Notes under the pieces: model-generated
What the model was told of the DNA's origin: nothing
The model's input: only the letters and a program-made list of their open reading frames with translations
The model's database searches: none
Translations under genes and position numbers: made by a program
From: Hyphomicrobium_A sp964622715
Lineage (GTDB): Bacteria > Pseudomonadota > Alphaproteobacteria > Rhizobiales > Hyphomicrobiaceae
Assembly (NCBI GenBank): GCA_964622715.1
Contig: CAZURR010000021.1
Location: 1-30,505 of the forward strand
Direction of reading: 5' to 3'
DNA: 30,505 nucleotides
Shown here: piece after piece, positions 19,559 through 27,202 of the stretch
Position numbering within the stretch: position 1 is the first letter of the stretch
How the letters are laid out: every line of letters starts with the position of its first letter

Positions 19559-19957
19559 ATGCAAGCTTCCGGCAGCGTCGCCGATGCTTCGCCACAATCG
19601 GCGAGCGAGCCGATGCATTCCGCTCAGGCTCCGAATGCGCGTGTGCAGAGCATCCTTAAATTAGTCGTCATCGCGCTTGGCGTTCTTCTTGTAGCGGGTC
19701 TAGCAGCGGTAATCGGGCGCATCATCTATCTCGCGTCGGCGCCATCCGCACAACCCGTGGCGGCAACCTCGGCGTTGAGTTCAAGCCAGACGCTGCAGCT
19801 TCCACCCGGCTCGCAAGTGCGCTCCATTTCGCTCTCGGGCAATCAGATAGCCGTGCACTATGAGATGCCAGAGGGTTCCGGCATCGCCATTCTCGATCTC
19901 GCGACGGGCAGGAAAACAGCGCATATATCGATCGAAGCAGCCCCCCCGCGCAATTGA
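19559..19957 (+). CDS. Single-TM hypothetical protein divergent from rluD
   Basis: The protein has 132 residues: a polar N terminus of about 30 residues, one hydrophobic segment (LKLVVIALGVLLVAGLAAVI, about 34-53), and a periplasmic part with SGNQIAVHYEMPEGSGIAIL, which looks like a short beta-rich domain. A similar small gene commonly sits divergent from rluD in related bacteria (recollection, of the DUF6476 type). The ATG at 19559 has TTTTAGGAGAG at the right distance, so the longer open frame from 19040 is rejected. Function unknown. Confidence 0.82.
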   Translation: MQASGSVADASPQSASEPMHSAQAPNARVQSILKLVVIALGVLLVAGLAAVIGRIIYLASAPSAQPVAATSALSSSQTLQLPPGSQVRSISLSGNQIAVHYEMPEGSGIAILDLATGRKTAHISIEAAPPRN

Positions 19958-20042
19958 AGCTGTGTGGGCCTCCTGGTAAGGTGCCTGAAGGAAAGGCTTG
20001 ATCGAAAGGGCAGGCCTCACATATACGTTGCCCTCTTGCGCC

Positions 20043-20118
20043 GCCCCGTTCGTCTAGTGGCCTAGGACACCGGCCTCTCACGCCGGTAACAGGGGTTCGA
20101 GTCCCCTACGGGGCGCCA
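20043..20118 (+). tRNA. tRNA-Glu (anticodon CTC)
   Basis: A 76-base cloverleaf is readable. The acceptor GCCCCGT pairs with ACGGGGC, the anticodon stem CCGGC/GCCGG encloses CTCTCAC with anticodon CTC at 20077-20079, and the T arm reads AGGGGTTCGAGTCCCCT. The discriminator G and a genomically encoded CCA end at 20118. A tyrosine-integrase remnant begins 50 bases downstream, so the gene's 3' end is a likely attachment site. Confidence 0.97.
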
Positions 20119-20168
20119 CCTCCCAACTAAAACGTTTTTATTTCATACACTTAGCGAAGGTGCGACAC

Positions 20169-20399
20169 TTATGTTCCATCTTTGACCCGCTCAAGCAGGG
20201 TTGCAACGCTGGCCGCGAGTCTTTTCTGACTGGTAGCGCGTGTGTAACGCTTCGCTTCTTTGAGCGACTTCCAGCCAAACCATGTCATGAACATATCCGC
20301 GCGTACCCCTCGCCGATTTGGTGCACGCCGGAAGGCTAGCGGTTGCTGGCCCAGAGAAGGTCTTGAGGCGGTTCGCTCCGGGCTGCCTTCGCGCTGCAA
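20169..20399 (-). pseudogene. C-terminal remnant of a tyrosine recombinase (integrase)
   Basis: The last 40 or so residues of this minus-strand frame read MTWFGWKSLKEAKRYTRATS and then QKRLAASVATLLERVKDG. This is the usual end of phage/island tyrosine integrases: the (W/G)xKSLKEAxRYTRA box with the nucleophilic Tyr, then the QKRLA helix. Upstream residues do not continue as an integrase in this frame; the box with the catalytic His-x-x-Arg is not recognisable and no catalytic domain remains. It is therefore a truncated, decayed copy. It lies just 3' of tRNA-Glu and points toward it, as expected for an element integrated there. Confidence 0.75.
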
Positions 20400-20612
20400 G
20401 TGCTCGCATCACCGCTCATGCCAATGTCTGCTCAGTGCCAAAAGGGGCATTGGCCTAGATCTCACCTGAATGGATGGCGTGTAGGCACAGAAAAGAAATT
20501 CGAGATCAAAATCCCGCAGGTGTTGGACATGTTGAATCCGGTGGGCGCATCATGATGGCGGCGGTCACCGAGATTGTCCCACGTGCTCAACCACGTGCGT
20601 TACCGAACGAGG

Positions 20613-21869
20613 TCAAACGTTTTTCAGCTCTTCTTCCGCCATCGTGATAGCGGCGAGGATCTCGTCGGGCTTGTGCTCCGATGTGAGGAAAAACCGCAAC
20701 CGCCCCGCATTCAACGGCACGCCCGGGTAAATGATCAACGACACGTTGATACCGCGCTCGTACATTCGCTGCACGAGCTTTGCTGCGCGCGTCGAGGGCC
20801 CGATGATGATGGGTAACATGCCGAAGCCGAGCGCCTGGCCAGTGTTCATCCCGCGTTCGCGCGCCGCCTTCAAGAACAGCGCGCCGTTCTCATGAAGACG
20901 TTTCATTCTCGCCGGCTCGCCCCTAAGGACGCGCAGAGCGGCGATCGAGGCCGCTGTGTTGGCCGGCGACAGGCCAACTGAGAATACGAAGCTGGGTGCG
21001 GTGTATCGCAAGATCTCGATCAGGTCATTGCTGCCTGCAATGTAACCCCCGACGGAACCGATTGCCTTGCTCAGGACGCCCATCCAAATATCGACTTTGC
21101 GTGGGTCCACCTTGCAGTACTCGGAGATGCCCCGGCCAGTGTCCCCAATCACGCCTAAGCTGTGGGCCTCGTCCACCATCAGCCACGCGCCGTATTTCTC
21201 TTTGAGCTCGATAACACGCGCCAAATCGGGCACGTCGCCGTCGGCGGAATATTGGCCTTCGACAATGACAAGAGCGTTCCGGAATTTCGCCCGCTCGTCG
21301 CGCAGAATGGCTTCGAGCCTGTCCATCCTGTTGTGGCGAAAGGAGCGTGCCGTTGCGCCTGACAGCCGCGTTCCAATAAAGCCGCTGTTGTGCATGAACT
21401 CGTCATAAACGATAAGATCGCCTTCACTCATCAGCGTGCCAATCGTAGACACATTCGCCGAATGTCCGCTGGTGAAAACCAAGGCGGCTTCGACGCCGAT
21501 AAAGTCGGCGATTTCGCGCTCCAGCTCGCGATGCAACGACGTGTCGCCGGACACCATTCGGCTTGCCGATACTGAGGCACCATATTGGTCGACGGCGGCC
21601 TTGGCGGCGGCACGCAATTCGGGGTGCTGGCTCAAGGCTAGGTAGTCGGTCCACGCGAAGTTGATAACGGGCTTGCCGTCGATGAGCACCTTGTCGCCTT
21701 GAAGGCCGCCCGTCATTCGGAAGAATGGGCTCTCAATGTTAAGCATAGCACCGATTTTCCGGTGCTGGGCAATCGTCCGGTAAGCAGATAGATCGGAAAA
21801 GGGCCGGGCGGCGGATGAGCGATCTGCCTTGGCACGCAGCTTGTCCAGGGTCTGCGCGAACAGGTTCAT
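20613..21869 (-). CDS. Alpha-oxoamine synthase family PLP enzyme
   Basis: This 418-residue protein is a fold-type I PLP enzyme of the group containing 8-amino-7-oxononanoate synthase, 2-amino-3-ketobutyrate CoA ligase, 5-aminolevulinate synthase and serine palmitoyltransferase. These condense an amino acid with an acyl thioester. Key residues are visible: Asp233 and His236 in VDEAHSLG, Lys268 in VLSKAIGSVGGY as the PLP lysine, His160, and SASRMVSGDTSLHRELE. Residues IESPFFR and VINFAWTDYLAL resemble the versions linked to serine palmitoyltransferase or polyketide pathways more than BioF. No biotin or haem genes are adjacent. GAGGAG precedes the ATG. Substrate unknown. Confidence 0.9.
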   Translation of the reverse strand: MNLFAQTLDKLRAKADRSSAARPFSDLSAYRTIAQHRKIGAMLNIESPFFRMTGGLQGDKVLIDGKPVINFAWTDYLALSQHPELRAAAKAAVDQYGASVSASRMVSGDTSLHRELEREIADFIGVEAALVFTSGHSANVSTIGTLMSEGDLIVYDEFMHNSGFIGTRLSGATARSFRHNRMDRLEAILRDERAKFRNALVIVEGQYSADGDVPDLARVIELKEKYGAWLMVDEAHSLGVIGDTGRGISEYCKVDPRKVDIWMGVLSKAIGSVGGYIAGSNDLIEILRYTAPSFVFSVGLSPANTAASIAALRVLRGEPARMKRLHENGALFLKAARERGMNTGQALGFGMLPIIIGPSTRAAKLVQRMYERGINVSLIIYPGVPLNAGRLRFFLTSEHKPDEILAAITMAEEELKNV

Positions 21870-22118
21870 GGCAATCGTCTCCTCTCTACTGTAGGCTCGT
21901 TAGCTCACAGCACGCGTGCTCGCTGTCGGCTAAATGGGTGCAATCGAAATAACGGCCCGGCGTCGTGCGATTTGAGCCGCTTTTGGCGTCCATCATGCTT
22001 CCTTTCGATCCGGGCGCCACACCATGACATGAAAATTCCGCTAGCTGAAGTTGCCTTATTTAGCATGGCGTGGTCAACTTAGCCAATATCGGACTGATAG
22101 AGATTTATGGAGTGTACG

Positions 22119-22568
22119 ATGGTTGCAGCATCGGAGACTGCTCGGTTTCTTCCCTTCCTCGATCCTGCCGAGGAGAGTGCCGTGTTTACCAAAGCTCCCG
22201 TAAAATCGTTTGCAAGCGACCAGGTCGTCGTCGATCAGAATGCGACGTTGCGGGCCATTTTCCTCATCGAAGACGGCTCGGTTCGCGTCGAGCGCAAAGA
22301 GCGGGGCCAGATGTTCCCGCTCGCCATTCTGTCAGCCGGTGAGTTCTTCGGCGAGATGTCATTCGTGGACGGTGCTCCCACGAGCGCCAGAGTCGTTGCC
22401 GACGAGCCAACACGTCTGCGGGTCATCGACGAAGCGATGATCAATGATCTTATCAAGAACGATCCAAGTTTCGCCGGCCGACTGTATCGCTCGATTGCCG
22501 CGATCCTCGTAGAGCGGCTGCGGGCGACATCAATGCACTTCTGCCTCGACCAATCTTGGGGGGGGTAA
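22119..22568 (+). CDS. Stand-alone cyclic nucleotide-binding domain protein
   Basis: The 149-residue protein consists of one cNMP-binding beta-roll of the CRP type, with IFLIEDGSVRVE, the phosphate-binding cassette GEFFGEMSFVDGAPTSARVVA and a short C-terminal helix. There is no helix-turn-helix, so it is unlikely to bind DNA itself. A GGAGTG sequence gives a spaced ribosome site for the ATG at 22119; an ATG at 22107 is also in frame. It is divergent from the oxoamine synthase gene, 250 bases apart. It might sense a cyclic nucleotide for a partner protein, but the ligand and partner are unknown. Confidence 0.85.
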   Translation: MVAASETARFLPFLDPAEESAVFTKAPVKSFASDQVVVDQNATLRAIFLIEDGSVRVERKERGQMFPLAILSAGEFFGEMSFVDGAPTSARVVADEPTRLRVIDEAMINDLIKNDPSFAGRLYRSIAAILVERLRATSMHFCLDQSWGG

Positions 22569-22707
22569 TACTGGCAGCAGTATCGGTTCTCCGGCGCGCT
22601 AGGTGATGCGAAACAGCGCACGCGGACTTGCGACCTGCGTTCTTCTGCCGGTGTGACTGGGGCAGACGCCTTGCGCTTCGACCCAATCTGCGACTGGAGA
22701 TCGCCAC

Positions 22708-23106
22708 ATGAATTCCGACACCCTAACGTCTTGGGCGCCGCGTATGCTGAGCATGCTCCGGATCGTTGCCGCGCTCATCTTCATGGTGCATGGGACGCAT
22801 AAGATTCTAGGGATTCCGCCAATAGAGCAAGCTCCGCCAATAGCATCACTTGCTGGCATCGCCGGGATATTGGAGCTCTTTGGCGGCGCTCTCCTCGTTA
22901 TTGGGCTGTTCACCCGGCCGGTCGCCTTCATCCTTTCGGGCCTGATGGCGGCCGCATACTTCATCGCGCACGCGCCACGGAGTTTCTTTCCGGTCGAGAA
23001 TGGCGGCGACGCCGCGATCCTGTACTGCTTCGTTTTCCTCTATCTGGTGTTCGCAGGTCCTGGCCCCTGGAGCGTTGACGCCGTACGGGCTGCGAGCCGC
23101 CCGTGA
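22708..23106 (+). CDS. DoxX-family membrane protein
   Basis: The 132-residue protein has four predicted membrane segments. Diagnostic features of the DoxX family are LRIVAALIFMVHGTHKILG in the first segment, AGILELFGGALLVIGLFTRPVAFILS in the middle, and a conserved YFIAHAP.SFFPVENGGD.AILYCF loop. DoxX proteins are small inner-membrane redox-linked proteins of mostly undefined function. A GGAG sequence stands about 10 bases before the ATG, and an intrinsic terminator follows. It is probably transcribed alone. Confidence 0.92.
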   Translation: MNSDTLTSWAPRMLSMLRIVAALIFMVHGTHKILGIPPIEQAPPIASLAGIAGILELFGGALLVIGLFTRPVAFILSGLMAAAYFIAHAPRSFFPVENGGDAAILYCFVFLYLVFAGPGPWSVDAVRAASRP

Positions 23107-23250
23107 GAATGACTGGGATCATGCGTGCGTGTATCGGGCGCAGGGAGCGCGCCTCCCATTGGCACGCTTGTTCTAATGGCGCCTTGAAGAGGAAGGTTGC
23201 TACTCCTTGATCGTAGCGGCAATGTTGCGATAGCCCGAGAATATACTAAC

Positions 23251-23285
23251 GGCCCGCCAAGGTTTCCCCTGGCGGGCCTTCTTTC
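23251..23285 (+). terminator. Intrinsic terminator after the DoxX gene
   Basis: A perfect 9-base stem GGCCCGCCA/TGGCGGGCC with a 10-base loop is followed by TTCTTTC. The outer sequence resembles the GGCCCGC hairpins at 26524 and 29968. Confidence 0.85.
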
Positions 23286-23323
23286 GTCCTCAGCATGCGC
23301 TCAATGAGGAGCGAGCCGATCGG

Positions 23324-23362
23324 AAACTGAAACGTTGGGCGAGAGACCTTAAATTTCAGTTT
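23324..23362. repeat. Inverted repeat AAACTGAAA...TTTCAGTTT
   Basis: Perfect 9-base arms (23324-23332 and 23354-23362) are separated by 21 bases in the spacer between the DoxX terminator and the TPR gene. It could be an operator or a small hairpin; no function is evident. Confidence 0.4.
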
Positions 23363-23411
23363 GGAGATCATGCCGTGCAACTAGGGCCTTTTGGCGGCCT
23401 GCTCCCTGTTA

Positions 23412-23462
23412 TCATCTTCACGGAAATATCACCGGGACGCGCTTCATGCCCCATGACGCGTC
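23412..23462 (-). repeat. L repeat, copy 1 (alone)
   Basis: The stretch GAAATATC-ACCGGGACGCGCTTCATGCC then ATGACGCGTC matches the other L copies (near 25806, 27011, 29486) over about 45 bases. The R half is not attached; it reappears after the TPR gene at 23944. Confidence 0.6.
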
Positions 23463-23538
23463 AGCCATGGCGTGCTGGCTAGCGCTTCCATCTTCCGCTA
23501 ATCTAGGCGCTCGCGACCAATAATCTCGGGAGACGAAG

Positions 23539-23935
23539 ATGATACGGCCCTCTTGTGTTTGCGTTGGTGCTTGCGCTGACTGCCTCAGGTGCCGTGGCAG
23601 ATCCGCATAGCGACTGCAATCAGACGGCCGATCCTGACCGCCAGATAAGCGGTTGCACGTCGATCATCGAAACCGATCCGAAGCATGTCAAGGCCTACTT
23701 CAACCGGGGCACTGCCTATTACAAAAAGCGCGACTTTGATCGCGCCATCGCCGACTTCACCAAGACAATCGATCTCCGCCCAAACCATGCCGCCGACTAC
23801 ATCAACCGGGGCGTCGCTTTCGCCGTGAAGGGCGACAAGAATCGAGCCAGCGCGGATTTTCGCAAAGCGCTTGAGATCGACCCGTCTAACGAAGGTGCAA
23901 AAAAGGGCCTCGAAATGTTGGGCATGACGCCCTGA
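23539..23935 (+). pseudogene. Exported TPR protein with a probable start-proximal frameshift
   Basis: The open frame (GTG at 23555) encodes about 126 residues: a signal-like segment (VFALVLALTASGAVAD), a Cys pair (DCNQTADPDRQISGCTSII), and two TPR motifs (VKAYFNRGTAYYKKRDFDRA and DYINRGVAFAVKGDKNRASA). Related small Rhizobiales proteins are secreted and of unknown role. The only good initiation site, GGGAGACGAAG before an ATG at 23539, is one base out of frame. Removing one T near 23551-23554 would give MIRPSVFALVLALTASGAVA, an ideal signal peptide. So either a GTG without ribosome site is used, or there is an indel, which could be a real mutation or a sequencing error. The TPR fold is certain. 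Confidence 0.75.
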
Positions 23936-23943
23936 ACAAGACT

Positions 23944-24004
23944 AGCCTCTCGCGTTGAGCAGTTCGGCAGCAGCCAGCGCCTCGGCAATCTTACGCATGC
24001 AGCG
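23944..24004 (-). repeat. R repeat, copy 1 (partial)
   Basis: Shares GCCTCTCxCxxTGAGCAGxxCGGC with the other R copies and extends over GGCAATCTTACGCATGC. On the minus strand it reads MRKIAEALAAAELLNARG-stop, the same peptide as in other copies but cut off early. It starts 9 bases after the TPR stop codon. Confidence 0.6.
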
Positions 24005-24411
24005 TGGGCCGCCACGCCCTGGCCTCAGCGCTCCCATCCCGCCATAACCTAAGAGCGCGCTCACTCGATCTAGGCGGTGCCAATGTACGGCCTGTCGTAA
24101 TTGTTCTTGTGTTGACGCTGGGGGTGACGGGGGCGTGGGGCGATAATTGAAGCAACCTTTTAGCGGCATCAATTCCCCATAGCTCAACTTGGAGTCCATT
24201 TCTGGAGGGGGCTCGGGTGAACCTCACTGTTTTGTCCCTGCCGCCGCTCGAGTTGTTGCTGCCAGTGTGGTGAATGGATTACATCCCCCGTGGCAATCTC
24301 ATGCTAGCGGATGCGTGTATGACTGGCGATTCGTCTCCCTGTACGCCGGATCGTTTGCAGAGAGCCATTGTGCTCGGCGGCGGACAGAAAATTTCTGATA
24401 GAGGGATTGTC
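24005..24411. other. Spacer before bactofilin gene
   Basis: About 400 bases hold no recognisable gene. Minus-strand frames here run into R copy 1 but show no domain. The bactofilin promoter and ribosome site lie at the right end. Confidence 0.4.
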
Positions 24412-24930
24412 ATGTTCAACAACAAAAAGACAGATGAAGTGCAATTCGGCGTTTCATCTTCGACTCAATCGACGTCGACCGCTTCTAGAAGCAGCGTGTC
24501 GACTCATTCTATTGTCGACGAGTGCCTTACTATGAAAGGCGATTTGGAGAGCGATGGCGATATCCTCGTCAAAGGTAAAGTCCTCGGCAACATTAGGTGC
24601 GAGGTTCTTATCGTCGATGTGGATGCCCTCGTGGAAGGTGGGGTCGAAGCTAGGGAAGTCATCATCCGCGGAAAGACGAATGGTACAATCAAAGCGGCGC
24701 GCGTGAGCCTTGAGAAAACCGCAGACGTCGATAGCGAGATTTGTCATGATACCTTCTCTGCCGAGGAAGGTGCGCGCATCAAGGGCACCCTTCGTCTCAA
24801 TGATGAGCCATCCGACGGCGAGACGAAGGCTGTAAAGGCTAAGGCAGCCGCACGTCCTTTGAGTGCCGTTCGCCCCACAAAAGATGTCAACAACGGGCAC
24901 ATCGAAGAGGTCGGGTCGGGCAGCGCCTAA
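24412..24930 (+). CDS. Bactofilin-type polymer-forming protein
   Basis: The 172-residue protein has the bactofilin (DUF583) beta-helix in the middle (about residues 38-125), with regular repeats such as GDLESDGDILVKGKVLGNI, VEGGVEAREVIIRGKTNGTI and ARIKGTLRL. Flanking tails are disordered, Ser/Thr-rich in front and Ala/Lys-rich behind, as usual. Bactofilins polymerise without nucleotides and scaffold cell-shape or stalk proteins, which would suit a budding or prosthecate bacterium. The ATG at 24412 follows AGAGGG; the longer frame from 24274 adds unrelated residues. Most bactofilin genes sit beside a peptidase or cell-wall gene; here the neighbours are unrelated small genes. Confidence 0.9.
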   Translation: MFNNKKTDEVQFGVSSSTQSTSTASRSSVSTHSIVDECLTMKGDLESDGDILVKGKVLGNIRCEVLIVDVDALVEGGVEAREVIIRGKTNGTIKAARVSLEKTADVDSEICHDTFSAEEGARIKGTLRLNDEPSDGETKAVKAKAAARPLSAVRPTKDVNNGHIEEVGSGSA

Positions 24931-24938
24931 GCAGAGGC

Positions 24939-25015
24939 ATCACCCTTCGACCACGCGCTTGATTGCATTCGCATTGTATTCTGGCCTCTCTCGCTGAGCA
25001 GACCGGTTGCAGCGG
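24939..25015 (-). repeat. R repeat, copy 2 (alone)
   Basis: Begins 9 bases after the bactofilin stop with ATCACCCTTCGACCACGCGC and continues through GGCCTCTCTCGCTGAGCAG. On the minus strand it encodes AATGLLSERG, then after one missing base EYNANAIKRVVEG-stop, so it is frameshifted relative to copies 3 and 6. Confidence 0.75.
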
Positions 25016-25095
25016 GCCAGTGCTGTTGTTTGGTTGATCGCTCAAGCGTAGATCTGCCGGAACGGCGAGCAACGAGCACGAACATTTTAGCCGTC

Positions 25096-25623
25096 TTACT
25101 CGCGGGCCACCGTGAGCGTCATGCCGACCGAGGGGAAGAACTTATTGCAGCCGACGTCCCGGTTGGTCGTGGTCGCGGGTTCGTCGTCTGCCTCTACTTC
25201 GGACTCGAGGGTGTTCTGCTCGACGGTCTGGTCGGACTGCAGTGGCGCTGCGTAGATCGTCGAATTCTCATTCCCCTCTTCCGTCTTGGTTGTCCTGGGC
25301 TGGTCTTTCGCCTCTACATCGGTCTCGACAGTATCGTCATTGTCCAGCGAGGCCGTGGAGATGGTCGAATTCTGATTGTCCGTTTCCGACTTGATCGGGG
25401 CAGTCTTCGCCATCTCGACCTTCTTGGCCGGGCCAGCCTTGCGCTTCTTGGTGGACCTATAGACGCGCTTCTTCCTGTAGCGCTTTGCCTTGTAGGACTT
25501 GGCGGGGCTGTTGGCGACCGAAGGGACTTAATCGCATGAAATGCAACCTGCTTCAGCAGCCGAGGCGAAAACAGTCATTACGGCAAGAAATGCAATAGCG
25601 AAGGAGAGAATTATCTTGGCCAT
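25096..25623 (-). pseudogene. Paralogue A of a secreted Lys/Thr/Glu-rich protein, with in-frame stop
   Basis: Reading from the ATG at 25623 (GGAGG ahead) gives the same signal peptide as the gene at 28729-29304 (MAKIILSFAIAFLAVMTVFA). Codon 32 is TAA (25528-25530). After it the same frame continues uninterrupted for about 144 codons: a basic stretch (RYRKKRVYRSTKKRK), an acidic Thr/Ser/Asn-rich part, and the terminal domain DEPATTTNRDVGCNKFFPSV then GMTLTVARE. Compared with paralogue B, about 20 residues around the stop differ and the final Cys is Arg. It is probably inactive, though internal initiation at the Met at 25413 could give a leaderless 105-residue product. Confidence 0.8.
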
Positions 25624-26073
25624 GATGTCCTCCGTCGATTGATCGTGCTGCCGCAGCCAATCTTTCCCGGATACCCCTCGCCCCGGCCCGGAAGCTAGCC
25701 CAAGATAACGGATAAAGGAATAATAAAACCATTTGTTTGTTACTCTGACCTTCGGCGCGCAATCGGCCTCTGGGTTCGAATGCCTACGCGTACACGGTCT
25801 CTCTTTGTCATCACCGAAATATCCCCCGATCGAGCTTCATGCCAGATGACGTGTCGGGCCTGTCGCACGTCACCCTTCGACCATGCGTTTGATGGCATTG
25901 GGGTTGTATTCTTGGCCTCTCTCGCTGAGTAGGCCGACGGCAGCGAGGGGCCGCCATCACGGGACTCCAGCTTGCCGCAGGAAGGTTAAATGGCTACTAT
26001 GATGATCGAAACCGAGGATCATTAGGGAAATGTCGGTTCAAAACATTTGAATGCACAAATGAGGGAGGGGGCG
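25624..26073. other. Spacer with L-R repeat, between paralogue A and a secreted protein gene
   Basis: The first 190 bases are homologous to the upstream region of paralogue B (29305-29480), so promoter and leader were duplicated with the gene. L-R copy 3 occupies 25806-25945. A 10-codon frame with a good ribosome site (25990-26025) is the only other item. Confidence 0.6.
25806..25945 (-). repeat. L-R repeat, copy 3 (complete)
   Basis: L (25806-25866, GAAATATCCCCCGATCGAGC onward) is directly joined to R (25869-25945). On the minus strand R keeps an open frame: AAVGLLSERGQEYNPNAIKR then MVEG-stop. Together with copy 4 it defines the undivided element. Confidence 0.8.
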
Positions 26074-26448
26074 ATGTTTGCTTTCAGGATCTTAAGTGCA
26101 GCTTTGTTGGCGACTTGTGTAACGATGTCTTCTGCGCAGGCACAGCTCGCACCGAAGCGGATCGTGCCAGTAGCCGGCGAGGGCACGATAATCATCGATC
26201 TCACCCACCCTCGCGGAACCAACAAGTCGGACAACATCTACGAGATCTGCCTAATTTGGCGGCTGATTGAACGCGGCAAGCTGGTCTACGTTCGCATCTA
26301 CAAGAACCGTAAGAACAAGACCGTGACCGAGGAGCGCGAGCTGACCGTGCCAGGTCAATGTCACGATATTCTTGTCAACGATGGCGACAAGAGCAAAGCC
26401 GTGAGTTCCGATGGGCCGATCCAGATCTCATATCGCCTCATAAAGTAA
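26074..26448 (+). CDS. Small secreted protein of unknown function
   Basis: The 124-residue protein starts with a clear signal peptide (MFAFRILSAALLATCVTMSS, cleavage likely after AQAQ). The mature part has two Cys (in YEICLIWR and PGQCHDIL), basic-rich YKNRKNKTVTEERELTVPG and a predicted beta-rich character. The ATG at 26074 follows GAGGGAGGGGG. I recognise no family. It lies between L-R copies 3 and 4, and a GGCCCGC hairpin follows 75 bases after its stop. Confidence 0.8.
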   Translation: MFAFRILSAALLATCVTMSSAQAQLAPKRIVPVAGEGTIIIDLTHPRGTNKSDNIYEICLIWRLIERGKLVYVRIYKNRKNKTVTEERELTVPGQCHDILVNDGDKSKAVSSDGPIQISYRLIK

Positions 26449-26523
26449 GTCACGTCACCGGTTGTTTCCTTTCGGTCGGGCCGCTGCATTGGCAGTGCCA
26501 AGAATTGCCTAACGCAAACCAAG

Positions 26524-26551
26524 GGCCCGCCAGGATTTCTCCGAGCGGGCC
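26524..26551 (+). terminator. GGCCCGC hairpin after the secreted protein gene
   Basis: GGCCCGC-C-A-GGA-tttc-TCC-G-A-GCGGGCC forms a strong stem without a following T-run. Sequence and flank (ACCAAGGGCCCGCC) are nearly the same as at 29968, so it is a repeated module; terminator activity is inferred. Confidence 0.6.
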
Positions 26552-26869
26552 AAACGTGGCGCCGTTCAAGCGCGGTCGCGGTCCCTAATCGAACAGGCGT
26601 CCCCTCTAACTGTGCAACAACTCAGACGCTTCTCTCTTCGAGCGGGAGAGCGAGTAGGAACGGGCATTACCGTGTCCGTCTTTAATACTGACATTGTCAG
26701 TGTTTCGTGAGGGCCTTCCGGGCCGAAGAACAACAGCCTCTCGCCACATAGCTACGGATTCTTGCTGGCGAAATGTCGCGAGGGGGATTTGCTCTAGATC
26801 AAACCCATCACTGCGACTCAGCGCTATCACCAGCAGCGACGGGAATGGTCGGGAGCAAAGGAGGGTGCG
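26552..26869. other. Spacer without assignable gene
   Basis: About 320 bases precede a small gene. A minus-strand frame (26606-26965) is open but overlaps the better supported small gene and looks non-coding. The AAAGGAGG ribosome site lies at the right end. Confidence 0.45.
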
Positions 26870-27043
26870 ATGCCTGACATACCAACGACAACTTTCATCA
26901 TCACTTGGGCTTTGATCGGCATCGGAATTGGTGTAACTCTGACAGCTCTGCAAGTTTGGCTTCAAGGTAACGTTCAGAATGATGCCTTTGAGGATAATCC
27001 TCGGTTTTCAGCTGAATATCCCCGGAGCGGGCTTGAGGCCTGA
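26870..27043 (+). CDS. 57-residue single-TM protein with strong Shine-Dalgarno
   Basis: A perfect AAAGGAGG stands 5 bases before the ATG at 26870. The frame encodes MPDIPTTTFI then a hydrophobic segment (ITWALIGIGIGVTLTALQVW, residues 11-30), followed by a polar tail (LQGNVQNDAFEDNPRFSAEY and seven more residues). The predicted membrane segment, the ribosome site and an amphipathic tail make it credible as a small membrane protein. The last 10 or so codons, including the stop, coincide with the left edge of L repeat copy 4, so the repeat may have replaced the original C terminus. Function unknown. Confidence 0.7.
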   Translation: MPDIPTTTFIITWALIGIGIGVTLTALQVWLQGNVQNDAFEDNPRFSAEYPRSGLEA

Positions 27044-27173
27044 TGACGTTTCTGGCCTGTCGCACGTCACCCCTCGACTATGCGCTTAATTATTCTTGGC
27101 CTCTCTCGTCGAGCAGGCCGGCTGCAGCCAATTCTAGGGCGATCCTACGAAGGTTGAGACGCTCCATGCACGC
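27011..27173 (-). repeat. L-R repeat, copy 4 (complete, longest R)
   Basis: L (27011-27062) runs into R (27067-27173). The minus-strand reading gives MERLNLRRIALELAAAGLLD then ERGQE-stop; a deletion has removed the codons for about YNPNA, after which the sequence of the final IKR(M/I)VEG-stop is still present. This copy shows the furthest upstream extent of R. Confidence 0.78.
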
Positions 27174-27202
27174 TTGAGAAAGCAATGTACGGCGCTTTTG
27201 TC

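Noticed and set aside
25990..26025. 10-codon frame with GGAAGG ahead
   Set aside because: A leader peptide is conceivable, but there is no attenuator-like structure or regulated codon run.
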